From NCBI GenBank assembly GCA_001769125.1, contig MEOG01000019.1, forward strand, positions 1 through 46,350: a DNA stretch of 46,350 nt, in the 5' to 3' direction. The notes beneath the pieces were generated by a model. It ran no database searches. It saw nothing but the letters and a program-made list of their open reading frames with translations, and had not been told where the DNA came from. A program made the translations under genes and the position numbers. Within the stretch, counting starts at the first letter, position 1. Each line of letters begins with the position of its first letter. Source of the stretch: Bacteroidetes bacterium GWF2_35_48 (GTDB lineage Bacteria; Bacteroidota; Bacteroidia; Bacteroidales; GWF2-35-48). Positions 26,813 to 36,323 of the stretch are shown here, piece after piece.

Positions 26813-29800
26813 ATGAGAAATTGTATTTTTAAATTAAGTTTGATATTCCTTTTTATTGGAATAAACAATGCTGTATTTGCACAAAGCAAACTCAACCTGA
26901 GAGTGGTAAATTCTTTTTCTGAAAACCATTATCCCATGCGGCTTCTGGCAATTGATGCTCCTCAGAAAAACGCTGATGGTGCTTATCATTTTGTCATTGA
27001 TGCGCCCATTCCATTTTCTGCATTTGGAATTGGATGGAGTAAGCCTGTAATGCAACATCACAGAGGTGATTTTATTGTTGAATACAGAGTGAGAAACGCT
27101 TCAAAATGGAATGATTTTAAAGAAGATGATGCATTTGTCAGTCCAGATGAAACACCAACCGGCTTGTATTGGACCAATGTTCTTTTTGGGATAGACGAAT
27201 ATCAGCACACAAAGCTTGAGTTTTATTTAAAAATGCCTCAGGATATTTCAGTGAATGAGATTTATATTTCTTTAATGGATATGAGTCAGGATGCAGACCC
27301 TTTCTGGAAGCCGGAACTGACAACTGTTGAGGGAAGTAAAGCCTGCCCTGAATTTCCTACATACATTGCACGCAGCGGATGGTGCGGAAGTTATACGGCC
27401 TGCCACAATCCAACATATTCTGTAACAACGATAGTCCCAACTCATACTGTTATTCATCATGGCGCTTCTCCTGATACATACACAGATGGTGCCGCAGTTG
27501 CCCGTAGTTACTGGAATTACCATGTCAACACGCTTGGATGGAATGATATCGGTTATAATTATCTTACCGATAAATTTGGAAATTTATATCAGGGAAGGCA
27601 TAACCTGAATTTGCCCACAACAGATGTTTTGGGAGCTCATGCGGGCGCATCAAATTCAAAATCTATCGGCGTAAATTTTATGGGAAATGCAGATGTTACG
27701 CAACCTACAACTGCCCAGCTTACCAAATGTCAGCAGTTTCTTGCATGGTGGTATGATTACAGGGGCTTTGACCCGACTTCATCTGCTTCTATAACATTGC
27801 AAAGTGGTGGTACAGGAACTGTGTATCGTATATGTGGTCATAAAGATGTAAATGTTGGCGGAACTTCTTGTCCCGGAACTGTTCTCTACGGACAGTTGGC
27901 TTCAATTCGCACTGCAACAAAAGCTATTATTGACGGCTGTGGCGGTACACTTGCTCCAACAAATCTTACTGCTGCTGCGCTTGGTTGTCCTGATAATAAT
28001 GTAACTTTTAGCTGGTCGAATTCCGGAACCGGCTGGTATATTCATGTTGCTAATAACTCGGGATTTACAAATCCTTATATTAAATGGGTAAGCGGTCTTA
28101 CTACATATACAGGTCCTGCTGGTTTTGTTCTTGTTTCTGATGGTACTACTCCACTTACTTTGTCAAACAGCACAACCTATTATTGGAGAATGTGGAATGG
28201 TTCTGCTTTTACTTCCGGTACTTCTTTTACAACATTAAATTGCGATAATGTTGCGCCCACGACAAGCATTTCTACTCCCGGAACCTGGAAAACTGAAAAT
28301 TTCACTGCAACATTTACAGACAGTGATAACAGCGGTGGTAGCGGGCTTGAAAAAAGTTTTTATCAGGTGCTTGATAACAGCGGAACAGATTGGAGAGCGA
28401 ATAATAATAATGGATTTTTCTCAGATAATTTTGACCTTGCCATGCATGCTGATTGGACTGTTTCAACAGGTAACTGGGCAACATCCGGAGGTTATCTTAC
28501 GCAATCAGATACTTCTAATGGAAATACAAATATCTACGCTTCATTAAATCAAAGTTTATCAAACAGGTATTTGTATCATTTTACCGCGAAAATGGGCTCC
28601 GGCATTTATGGTACAAGTCAACGCCGTTTTGGATTTCATTTTTTTAGCGACAACGGAAGCCTCACTAACAGAGGGAATGGATATTTTATTTTCTTCCGTC
28701 AGGAAACAAGCAAGCTGGAGTTTTATAAGGTTACAAGTGATGTTTTTACTCAGGTAAAAATAGTGGATAATGTAACAACAAATTTTAATCAGCTTTATGA
28801 TATCAAAGTTATTTACGATCGCATAAGCGGTAAAATGGATGTTTACAGGGACAATGCGCTGATTGGTACCTGGACAGATACTGCACCTTATTCTACAGGT
28901 AATTATATTTCCTTCCGTTCAGGAAACAGCCATCTTTACATCGGGGAATTGAAAGTTTATCGTTCAAGAGCTGCTTCTGTAACTGTTTCTGTAGGATCTG
29001 CTTCTACAAATGATATCCGGTATCAGAATTCAAACCCCACAACTTACGGTGCTAAAATAAAATCCATCTGCAACGATGCTGCCGGTAACTTGTCTGCTGT
29101 TTCTTATCACGATCTGAATGTTGACTGGACAGTGCCATCAAATATTACGGCGGTTTTTGACGGACTGAGTAATGACATTGACACCATTTATGTAACAAAT
29201 GAAATGTCTGCAAACTGGGCTGCCTCAAGCGATACGCATTCAGGTGTGTCAAAATATTGGTATTGCATTGGCTCTACACCGGGTGGTACTGAAGTTCTGG
29301 GATGGACAGACAATAATTCTGCGCTTAATTTTGTAAAATCAGGACTTTCATTAAATTATAATCAAACGTATTATATTTCTGTAAAAGCGCAAAACAGCGC
29401 AGGCTTGTATTCTACTCCAACTATTGCAGACGGTGTGTTTGTGAAGCAGTCCAGCGCCGCTCCTGTAGCCGGTTTTACTTACTCAAATCCTTATATCTGT
29501 GAAGGCACAACTGTTAATTTTATTAATAATTCAACAAGCGCTACCGATTTTCAGTGGACGATATCTGGTCCGGCTTCTTTTAACAGCACCGAGGCAAATC
29601 CCACCATCGCGTTCACGCTTTCAGGAGCATATACCGTAAATTTATCAGTAACAGGTACAGGAGGAACAGATGCCCTTACTCAGACTGTTGATGTTGTTGT
29701 GTATCCTGCTCCAACTGCCAATGCCGGGAACGATCTTGTTGTTTGCACCGGAGAATCTGTTACGCTGAATGCGAGTGGTGGTACGCAATACCAGTGGAGT

Positions 29801-30655
29801 GGCGGACTTACAAATAATGTTCCTTTTACTCCTGATAACACTGCAACATATTCTGTTACGGTAACAAATAGTGATAACTGCACCGATACAGACGAAGTTA
29901 TTGTTACGGTTAACCCTACACCTGTTGCCGTTGCCGGAAATGATGTAACGGTTTGCAGCGGAAATGAAATCATTCTATCTGCAAGTGGTGGCGATACCTA
30001 TATCTGGAATAACAATGTTGTGAATGATGTTGCTTTTGTTCCTGTTATTTCAGGCATTTATTCTGTTACTGTAAGCAATTCATTTAATTGTACAGATGAA
30101 GCATCTGTTACTGTTACTGTGTTGCCACAAGCAAATGCTTCTTTTCATGCGATAGACACATTGCTGATATACCCGAATACTTCGGCTGTATTTATCAACA
30201 CATCTCAGAATGCAGATTCGTACACGTGGGATTTTGGCGACGGCTATTCCTCCAATGATGATAATCCATGGCATTCGTATGATACAACAGGCACTTATAC
30301 TATAATACTGTATGCTTTAAATGAAAATTGCGGTATGAATTCATCTGTATTGTATAATTATATTAATATTATTCATCCGACAAATATTAGTACGTTTTCT
30401 GTTGACGCGCAATTCATTGTTTCTCCAAATCCTTTTACAGATGTAATCAGAATACATGGCAAGGACTTATCAACAGGGGCATTGTCTTTAAAAATGTATG
30501 ATGTAACAGGAAAAGAAATAAGAGGATTAACAATAATGAGGAATGATGAAGAACTTATTGTTTCTGATATTTCGAACAAAATAGCAGCAGGCTTGTATAG
30601 CCTTGTTCTTATACAAGAAAATAAAGTGTACGTGTTTAATTTGATAAAAGAATAA
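26813..30655 (+). CDS. Secreted PGRP-type N-acetylmuramoyl-L-alanine amidase with PKD/Ig domains and T9SS sorting domain
   Basis: A 1280-residue exported protein with a signal peptide (to VFAQS). The amidase_2/PGRP domain lies at about 205-375, with zinc-ligand candidates in TVIHHGA (H215/H216) and CGHKDVNVGGTSCPG (H343, C353). The ligand set His-His-Cys is that of T7 lysozyme and catalytic PGRPs, which cleave the lactyl-amide bond between MurNAc and the stem peptide. Beyond it are a fibronectin-like segment, a LamG-like jelly roll (about 523-720), a PKD-like domain (about 882-966), two Ig-like repeats (967-1105), a PKD domain with SYTWDFGDG (about 1107-1180) and a T9SS type A sorting domain (SPNPFTDVIRIHG ... 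AAGLYSLVLI). It is probably a surface or released cell-wall hydrolase, perhaps used against other bacteria. It follows the sortase gene. Confidence 0.85.
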   Translation: MRNCIFKLSLIFLFIGINNAVFAQSKLNLRVVNSFSENHYPMRLLAIDAPQKNADGAYHFVIDAPIPFSAFGIGWSKPVMQHHRGDFIVEYRVRNASKWNDFKEDDAFVSPDETPTGLYWTNVLFGIDEYQHTKLEFYLKMPQDISVNEIYISLMDMSQDADPFWKPELTTVEGSKACPEFPTYIARSGWCGSYTACHNPTYSVTTIVPTHTVIHHGASPDTYTDGAAVARSYWNYHVNTLGWNDIGYNYLTDKFGNLYQGRHNLNLPTTDVLGAHAGASNSKSIGVNFMGNADVTQPTTAQLTKCQQFLAWWYDYRGFDPTSSASITLQSGGTGTVYRICGHKDVNVGGTSCPGTVLYGQLASIRTATKAIIDGCGGTLAPTNLTAAALGCPDNNVTFSWSNSGTGWYIHVANNSGFTNPYIKWVSGLTTYTGPAGFVLVSDGTTPLTLSNSTTYYWRMWNGSAFTSGTSFTTLNCDNVAPTTSISTPGTWKTENFTATFTDSDNSGGSGLEKSFYQVLDNSGTDWRANNNNGFFSDNFDLAMHADWTVSTGNWATSGGYLTQSDTSNGNTNIYASLNQSLSNRYLYHFTAKMGSGIYGTSQRRFGFHFFSDNGSLTNRGNGYFIFFRQETSKLEFYKVTSDVFTQVKIVDNVTTNFNQLYDIKVIYDRISGKMDVYRDNALIGTWTDTAPYSTGNYISFRSGNSHLYIGELKVYRSRAASVTVSVGSASTNDIRYQNSNPTTYGAKIKSICNDAAGNLSAVSYHDLNVDWTVPSNITAVFDGLSNDIDTIYVTNEMSANWAASSDTHSGVSKYWYCIGSTPGGTEVLGWTDNNSALNFVKSGLSLNYNQTYYISVKAQNSAGLYSTPTIADGVFVKQSSAAPVAGFTYSNPYICEGTTVNFINNSTSATDFQWTISGPASFNSTEANPTIAFTLSGAYTVNLSVTGTGGTDALTQTVDVVVYPAPTANAGNDLVVCTGESVTLNASGGTQYQWSGGLTNNVPFTPDNTATYSVTVTNSDNCTDTDEVIVTVNPTPVAVAGNDVTVCSGNEIILSASGGDTYIWNNNVVNDVAFVPVISGIYSVTVSNSFNCTDEASVTVTVLPQANASFHAIDTLLIYPNTSAVFINTSQNADSYTWDFGDGYSSNDDNPWHSYDTTGTYTIILYALNENCGMNSSVLYNYINIIHPTNISTFSVDAQFIVSPNPFTDVIRIHGKDLSTGALSLKMYDVTGKEIRGLTIMRNDEELIVSDISNKIAAGLYSLVLIQENKVYVFNLIKE

Positions 30656-30804
30656 AAAGAAAAATATTTATCAGACAATTAATTTTCTTGCTGACACTCT
30701 TTATATTTCACGATACGAATCCATTTTTATAGGGAATTGTTCCAATCTTTATAAATTTGTTGAAAAATATTCTAATTGGCATAATATCTGCTATTAAAAA
30801 TAAC

Positions 30805-30812
30805 TATTTTTG
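30805..30812 (+). promoter_or_regulatory. Possible -7 box of the YCF48/SprB-repeat gene
   Basis: TATTTTTG matches TAnnTTTG 33 bp before the ATG. The nearest TTG is at 30776-30778, slightly too far upstream. The rest of the gap after the amidase gene shows nothing definite. Confidence 0.35.
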
Positions 30813-30845
30813 CAAAACTAAGAATATTAATTCAAAATGTAATTT

Positions 30846-33731
30846 ATGAAAAAGCTTAACTTAATTCTTGCTTTATTATTTGTTTTATCTTATGGCAAGT
30901 CCTACACGCAATGCAACTGGTTCCCCCGAACCACTAATTCTACGACAGATTATAAAGACCTGTGTTTTCCTTCAGAAAATGTAAGAATCATTGTCGGGTC
31001 TTATGGTGTAATCCAGAAATCTATTGATGATGGGTTTTATTGGATTACAGTAACAAGTAACTCGTATAATAATTTAAACTGTGTTGATTTTCCTTCAGAT
31101 AGTATTGGCTATACAGGAGGAGATTATGGTACGCTACTGAAAACAGTGGATCAGGGTACTACATGGACAACTTTGACGCTGCCTCTTTATTCAATTATTA
31201 ATAAGTTATTCTTTATTACAAATGAAACAGGCTTTGTTATCGGGCAAGAGGGTTCTGTCTTAAAAACAACAGATGGAGGCATAACATGGACTACACAGAC
31301 TCTTTCTGCAACGTCTCTGAATACCATTTTTTTTATTAATCAAACAACAGGATGGATTGCAGGAGAGTATGGTACAATTTTTAAAACAACAGATGCCGGA
31401 GAAACATGGACTGACTTAACTTATGAGGTTACCGATTCATACACATCCCTTGTATTTACGGATTCTATTACAGGATATATTATCAGTAATATTGTCGGTG
31501 CGGGAGGCTCAATCAAAAAGACTATTGACGGAGGAAGCACTTGGACAACTTTGTCTTTGCCGACGAATAATCAGCTATATGATATTGATTTTTATTCGCA
31601 GACTTATGGATATGCGGTTGGTAACGGAGGAACAATTATTCGTACTGAAGATGCAGGAACGACTTGGGATCTCATTTTTGCAAACACTCAAACTTCATTA
31701 CAGGGAATACATATAGAATATGATGAAAAATATATTGTAGGAGGCGTAGGTACGCTGCTTGTTTATGCTTCTGATCTTGTTGTTGGACAACCCTATGATA
31801 AAACAGTATGTGCCGGGAGCTACACGGATATGATGATTAGTTTTGCTTCGTCTACAGTAGTTACATCGGGTATCTGGCAGCTTAATTCCGGTAGCGGCTG
31901 GAATAATTGTACAAACGATGGATACCATTATAATTTTCAGAACGCTATTATGAATATCTATAATATTGATATGAGTTTAAACAATAATCAATACAGATAT
32001 ATTTATACATCGTATTGCGGAACCGATACTTCTGATATTGCAACACTGACTATAATTGAGCCTATATTAGGGTCTATTTTAAATTTACAAACTGAATATT
32101 GCAAAAACGACACAAATTATGTATTAGAGGCTGTTCCTGCTGGTGGCTATTTTGAAGGTCCCGGAATTGTAAGTAATAATGAATTCAATCCTTTTTTAGC
32201 TGGAGAAAATGATACGCTGAATGTGGCATATTATTATACGGATATTAATGGTTGTAATACACATATTATTGATGAAACCGTATTGCTGGAACTTCCCCAG
32301 ATAATTTTTAATGATACAACAGCAATTTATCCGCAATGTGGAAGCAGTAATGGTTTTATTAGTGTTACCGGATTCGGAGGTCTTGCACCTTACTCGTATT
32401 ACTGGCAGAATGGAGCTACCACGAGTGATTTAACAGGTATATCGGCAGGTATTTATCACGTTACAGTTACAGATAGTAAGGCTTGTGCTAATTCAGATTT
32501 TATAATTCTTGGTAATTCCAATGGAATTTTCCTTGAGATTTCCGAAACGCTTGCAAGTTGCAGCAATTTATGCGATGGCTCTGCTTTTGTTAGTGTTTTT
32601 GACGGGCTTCCTCCTTATACTTATTTGTGGTCGAATGGGCAAACCAGCGATTCGATAAACAATCTATGCCCTCAAGATTATTTTGTAACAGTTACGGACT
32701 CTGCAGGGTGTACGAATTTTACTCATATTGAATTAGGTTATTTGCAGGAAGCAGCAAAAATTAGTGGCTATATCTATGGTGGCGATTTACCAATTGTCGG
32801 AAATCTGGATGTTAAATTATACAGAACAGTAGACAGCACAATAATTGAAGAAACAAATTTTGATGTAAGCTTCGGAATGCAGGGAAATTTTTTAATTGAA
32901 AATATTCCGACCGGCAGTTATTATCTTAAAGTTATTCCTGATAATGCACTTAATCCTCAACTAGCGAGTGCTTTTTACAGCATAAACACACCGGTAGTAA
33001 GCTGGGATAGCGCAACAGTTATCAATCTTCAGTGCGGAAGTTATGAGTATATTTATGTTTATCTTTTCGAACTGAGTGATATTGGTACAGGACCTGGAAT
33101 TATTTCCGGGTATATTCATCAAACAACAGGAGGCTCTAAAAAAGGTAAAGGGATTTATGTTTCGGATGCGAATGCCAAACTCGTGGGCGAACCTGTCCCT
33201 GGTGCTGAAGTTTACGTGGAATTAGAACCCGATGATGAGCCTATTGCCAATACACAAACAGATGAGAACGGTTACTACGAAGTTTCCGGGCTTCCAGAAG
33301 GTGAGTATTCAATTAATATTCAGATTCCCGGAGTGCGCATGGATAGTACCTATTCTGTAGTTATTACAGAAACCGATACGATTTTTTCAGGACTGAATTT
33401 TTATGTTGATACAACAGGAATGGCAATTTTAGACTCTACAAATTACTCAGTAAATGAGCTGGGAAATGATTTGTTGGCCGTATCTATTTATCCCAATCCT
33501 TTCAATAATTCATTCACTTTTGAATATGAAATATCAGAAAAAAGTAATGTAAAAATTGATATTTTTGATTTTTCGGGAAAATGCCTCGGCGTTTTTGTAA
33601 ATCAAAAGCAATCAACCGGGAAGCATCACATCTCAATAAGTAATGAGCAGTTAAATATTTCAGAAGGTGTATATTTTATCCGATGCAATGTTAATAACAG
33701 CTATTTTATTAAGAAGTTGATAAAACTGTAA
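30846..33731 (+). CDS. T9SS cargo protein with YCF48-like and SprB-like repeats
   Basis: A 961-residue secreted protein. A signal peptide is followed by YCF48/BNR-like propeller repeats (about 30-320, recurrent KT.DGG.TW and ...GYAVG.GG motifs), then beta domains, SprB-like repeats (about 495-640: PYSYYWQNGATTSDLTGISA; PYTYLWSNGQTSDSINNL), a carboxypeptidase-regulatory/Cna-B-like domain (about 785-830, TDENGYYEVSGLPEGEYSI) and a T9SS sorting domain (IYPNPFNNSFTFEYE ... SEGVYFIRC). SprB repeats are named after the gliding adhesin SprB, so a surface adhesin is plausible. No enzyme domain is seen. It ends at a strong bidirectional terminator. Confidence 0.8.
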   Translation: MKKLNLILALLFVLSYGKSYTQCNWFPRTTNSTTDYKDLCFPSENVRIIVGSYGVIQKSIDDGFYWITVTSNSYNNLNCVDFPSDSIGYTGGDYGTLLKTVDQGTTWTTLTLPLYSIINKLFFITNETGFVIGQEGSVLKTTDGGITWTTQTLSATSLNTIFFINQTTGWIAGEYGTIFKTTDAGETWTDLTYEVTDSYTSLVFTDSITGYIISNIVGAGGSIKKTIDGGSTWTTLSLPTNNQLYDIDFYSQTYGYAVGNGGTIIRTEDAGTTWDLIFANTQTSLQGIHIEYDEKYIVGGVGTLLVYASDLVVGQPYDKTVCAGSYTDMMISFASSTVVTSGIWQLNSGSGWNNCTNDGYHYNFQNAIMNIYNIDMSLNNNQYRYIYTSYCGTDTSDIATLTIIEPILGSILNLQTEYCKNDTNYVLEAVPAGGYFEGPGIVSNNEFNPFLAGENDTLNVAYYYTDINGCNTHIIDETVLLELPQIIFNDTTAIYPQCGSSNGFISVTGFGGLAPYSYYWQNGATTSDLTGISAGIYHVTVTDSKACANSDFIILGNSNGIFLEISETLASCSNLCDGSAFVSVFDGLPPYTYLWSNGQTSDSINNLCPQDYFVTVTDSAGCTNFTHIELGYLQEAAKISGYIYGGDLPIVGNLDVKLYRTVDSTIIEETNFDVSFGMQGNFLIENIPTGSYYLKVIPDNALNPQLASAFYSINTPVVSWDSATVINLQCGSYEYIYVYLFELSDIGTGPGIISGYIHQTTGGSKKGKGIYVSDANAKLVGEPVPGAEVYVELEPDDEPIANTQTDENGYYEVSGLPEGEYSINIQIPGVRMDSTYSVVITETDTIFSGLNFYVDTTGMAILDSTNYSVNELGNDLLAVSIYPNPFNNSFTFEYEISEKSNVKIDIFDFSGKCLGVFVNQKQSTGKHHISISNEQLNISEGVYFIRCNVNNSYFIKKLIKL

Positions 33732-33783
33732 GATAACAACCCGAAAGTATTTATTACAAAAAGCCGCATGATTTTTATATAGC

Positions 33784-33823
33784 ATTGATAAATCCTGTTT
33801 AGTTCAGAGCAGGATTTATCAAT
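33784..33823. terminator. Bidirectional terminator between convergent genes
   Basis: The perfect 14-bp arms ATTGATAAATCCTG and CAGGATTTATCAAT surround a 12-nt loop, with a T-run a little downstream on the plus strand. It sits between the YCF48/SprB gene (plus) and buk (minus). Confidence 0.75.
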
Positions 33824-33866
33824 CACATGAATTTTTTTGCTATTTATACTTCGGCTCTACAGACCA

Positions 33867-34940
33867 TCAGGCATAATCTTTCACTTCAATTTCACCTGAA
33901 AGTGCCATGAATCCATTCATTGCAAGGGCTTCCATTTCCCCTTCTCCCGGATAGACTCTGATTGTACCAAGATGTTTAATTCTTTCGGAAATTTCATTAA
34001 TAAATTCATTACCATAAGCCAAGCCACCGGTAAGAATAATTCCATCAACCTCTCCTTTTAAAACAGTACTGAAAGAACCAATTTCTTTCGCTACCTGATA
34101 AGCCATTGCTGAATATACTAACCCGGCCTGTTTGTCGCCTTCTTCAATTCGCTTTTCAATCGCTATAGCATCGCTGGTTCCAAGATAAGCAACCAAACCA
34201 CCCTTGCCCTTTATTTTCTTCATTATTTCAGCTTTAGTAAACTGACCAGAAAAACAAAGCTCTACCAGTTGTCCCACGGGAACACTTCCGCTTCTTTCTG
34301 GAGACATAGGACCATCGCCATTAAGCCCATTGTTAACATCCACTATTCTTCCTTTACAATGGGAGCCAACGGAAATACCGCCTCCCATGTGGCAAACAAT
34401 AACATTAATATCCTCATAAGCTTTTCCTAATTCTTTAGCATATTTTCGGGCAACAGCTCTTTGATTTAATGCATGAAGCAAGCTCTTTCTGGGTAGTTCG
34501 GGAATCCCTGAAATTCTTGCAATATCTTCCATTTCGTCAACGCAGGTAGGATCAACAATGATTGCATATACGCCCTTGCCGATTTCATTGGCTATTTCAT
34601 AAGCAATTAAACCGCCAAGATTTGATTCATGCTCGCCCATTGGATTTCTAACATCACGAATCATCGCTTCGTTTACCTTGTAAACTCCACCGTCAATAGG
34701 TTTTAAAAGCCCGCCCCGACCAACTACAATATTTATTTCATTAATATCAATACCGGCTTTTACCAATTCGTCTTTTATCATATTTTTTCTATAATCGAAC
34801 TGGTCTGCAATACGCTCAAACTGTAAAAGGGTCCCACGTTCATGCTTAACATTCAATAAAAAAATTTCTTTTCTGTTTTTAAAAACAGCTATTTTTGTAG
34901 AAGTAGAGCCGGGGTTTATAACCAAAATTAATTTTTCCAT
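33867..34940 (-). CDS. buk: Butyrate kinase
   Basis: A 357-residue ASKHA-fold acyl kinase. It interconverts butyryl phosphate plus ADP with butyrate plus ATP, the last step of butyrate formation with phosphotransbutyrylase, or acts on branched-chain acids. It has the N-terminal phosphate loop LVINPGSTSTKIAVF, VGRGGLLKPIDGGVY, VCHMGGGISVGSH, NGDGPMSPERSGSVP and GIILTGGLAYG, all typical of Buk rather than acetate kinase. The length is normal. No ptb gene adjoins it, although many Bacteroidota carry ptb immediately next to buk. It has its own well-formed promoter (34971-35001). Confidence 0.93.
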   Translation of the reverse strand: MEKLILVINPGSTSTKIAVFKNRKEIFLLNVKHERGTLLQFERIADQFDYRKNMIKDELVKAGIDINEINIVVGRGGLLKPIDGGVYKVNEAMIRDVRNPMGEHESNLGGLIAYEIANEIGKGVYAIIVDPTCVDEMEDIARISGIPELPRKSLLHALNQRAVARKYAKELGKAYEDINVIVCHMGGGISVGSHCKGRIVDVNNGLNGDGPMSPERSGSVPVGQLVELCFSGQFTKAEIMKKIKGKGGLVAYLGTSDAIAIEKRIEEGDKQAGLVYSAMAYQVAKEIGSFSTVLKGEVDGIILTGGLAYGNEFINEISERIKHLGTIRVYPGEGEMEALAMNGFMALSGEIEVKDYA

Positions 34941-34970
34941 AGATAAAAAAGGTTAAAAAAAGAGATTAAG

Positions 34971-35001
34971 CAAATATAATAATAAAAAATAAAATTTCAA
35001 A
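34971..35001 (-). promoter_or_regulatory. Promoter of buk
   Basis: On the minus strand there is a -33 TTTG (34998-35001), a 19-bp spacer and a -7 box TATATTTG (34971-34978). Both elements and the spacing match the Bacteroidota consensus TTTG-N19-TAnnTTTG. The start codon is 31 bp downstream. This is the best promoter in the window. Confidence 0.7.
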
Positions 35002-35023
35002 AAGAGGGATTGAGAGTTGTAGT

Positions 35024-35055
35024 CTGTAGAATCGCACCATGGCACGATTGTACAG
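35024..35055. repeat. Short palindromic relative of the 10479 stem-loop
   Basis: CTGTAGAATCG and CGATTGTACAG pair with one mismatch around CACCATGGCA. The outer stem is the same as at 10479-10534, but the conserved loop is missing, as if lost by deletion. Confidence 0.6.
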
Positions 35056-35104
35056 AATAATAAAAAAAAATAATAAAACCGAGAATAAGTATTGACAGAC
35101 CGAG

Positions 35105-35276
35105 GACTGTAGACTGTGGACTGTAGACTGTAGACTGTAGACTGTAGACTGTAGACTGTGGACTGTAGACTGTAGACTGTGGACTGTAGACTGTAGACTG
35201 TAGACTGTAGACTGTGGACTGTAGACTGTGGACTGTGGACTGTGGACTGTGGACTGTGGACTGTGGACTGTGGACT
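35105..35276. repeat. GACTGTA/GACTGTG heptamer array
   Basis: About 24 heptamers, GACTGTA and GACTGTG, with the G form taking over toward the right end. The entry sequence GACCGAGGACTG resembles that of the array at 14670. It occupies much of the 436-bp gap 34941-35376. The remainder holds the buk promoter, the palindrome at 35024 and the leader of the CDF gene. Confidence 0.9.
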
Positions 35277-35347
35277 AAAAAACAACCATGGTAATAAAAC
35301 GGTAATAACTTTTAAAAAACTATTTAAGCTAACATTTATTCGTTTTT

Positions 35348-35355
35348 TATTTTTG
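35348..35355 (+). promoter_or_regulatory. Possible -7 box of the CDF transporter gene
   Basis: TATTTTTG matches TAnnTTTG 21 bp before the ATG. No -33 element is seen. Confidence 0.35.
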
Positions 35356-35376
35356 TAACCAAGATTTGATTGAATT

Positions 35377-36243
35377 ATGAAAACCGGAATTTCCAGAAAA
35401 AAAATCAATGCTGCAAGACTATCTATTTTCTCCAATTCATTTTTAATTCTTACAAAACTTTTTGTTGGGATAATTACAGGTTCTGTCAGTATTATTTCTG
35501 AAGCAATACATTCAGTAATGGATCTTTTGGCTGCAATTGTTGCTTTTTTTTCCGTAAGAATTTCTGATAATCCACCCGATAAAGAGCATCCTTATGGACA
35601 TGCAAAAGTTGAAAATGTTTCAGGGGTCATTGAAGCACTTCTGATATTTATTGCTGCAGGGTGGATTATCTATGAAGCTATTCTAAAAATAAAAGATGAC
35701 AATCCGGTTGAATCGCTGGGTTTGGGTTTTGCAGTAATGATGATTTCGGCTTTGTTAAATGTACTTGTTTCCCGCAGGTTATACAAAGTAGCAAAAGAAA
35801 CCGGTTCCTTAGCCCTTGAAGCAGATGCGCTGCACCTGAAAACAGATGTTTATACATCACTGGGTGTAGCACTTGGGATGGCACTCATTTGGATTACCGG
35901 ATTGCATTTCCTTGATCCGATTATCGCGATGCTAGTTGCGCTGCTTATCTTAAAAGAGGCAATTGTTTTATTAAAAAAAGCTTTTTCGCCCTTACTAGAC
36001 GCATCAATTGCTAAGGAAGATATTGAAATTATTGAAAAATATTTGTATTCCGAAAAATATAAATTTCATAATCTGCGTACACGAAAAGCGGGTAATCAGA
36101 AATTTATTGACTTTCATCTTGAGCTGCCCGAAGATACTTCTGTTAAAGATGCTCATGCTATCTGTGATATTATCGAACAGGATATAAAAAATCAAATTCC
36201 ATACACGGAAATTACAATTCATGTTGAATGTCTGGAAAATTAA
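35377..36243 (+). CDS. Cation diffusion facilitator metal transporter (FieF-like)
   Basis: A 288-residue inner-membrane CDF protein that exports divalent metals such as Zn, Fe or Mn in exchange for protons. There are six hydrophobic segments, with the two metal-site motifs HxxxD in TM2 (H45, D49: SEAIHSVMD) and HxxxD in TM5 (H153, D157: ALHLKTD), the loop motif HPYGHAKVE, and a cytoplasmic C-terminal dimer domain (FIDFHLELPEDTSVKDAH). An H/D pair in TM5 is typical of the Zn/Cd-type members. The metal actually moved is not certain. The length is standard. Confidence 0.9.
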   Translation: MKTGISRKKINAARLSIFSNSFLILTKLFVGIITGSVSIISEAIHSVMDLLAAIVAFFSVRISDNPPDKEHPYGHAKVENVSGVIEALLIFIAAGWIIYEAILKIKDDNPVESLGLGFAVMMISALLNVLVSRRLYKVAKETGSLALEADALHLKTDVYTSLGVALGMALIWITGLHFLDPIIAMLVALLILKEAIVLLKKAFSPLLDASIAKEDIEIIEKYLYSEKYKFHNLRTRKAGNQKFIDFHLELPEDTSVKDAHAICDIIEQDIKNQIPYTEITIHVECLEN

Positions 36244-36251
36244 AATTCTGA

Positions 36252-36259
36252 TATTTTTG
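36252..36259 (+). promoter_or_regulatory. Possible -7 box for the lipoprotein-kdsA run
   Basis: TATTTTTG matches TAnnTTTG 64 bp before the preferred ATG at 36324. A TTG at 36224-36226 is 25 bp away, longer than usual. Confidence 0.3.
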
Positions 36260-36323
36260 CTTTCTTTGTAGTCTCAAGCAACATTTTTGAACATATTTGT
36301 GTCTTGATTGAGTGAAGAAAGAA

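Noticed and set aside
34953-35435. Open frame reading STVHSPQ-type repeats through the GACTGTR array
   Set aside because: It is purely a product of the heptamer repeat. It overlaps the buk promoter and the start of the CDF gene.
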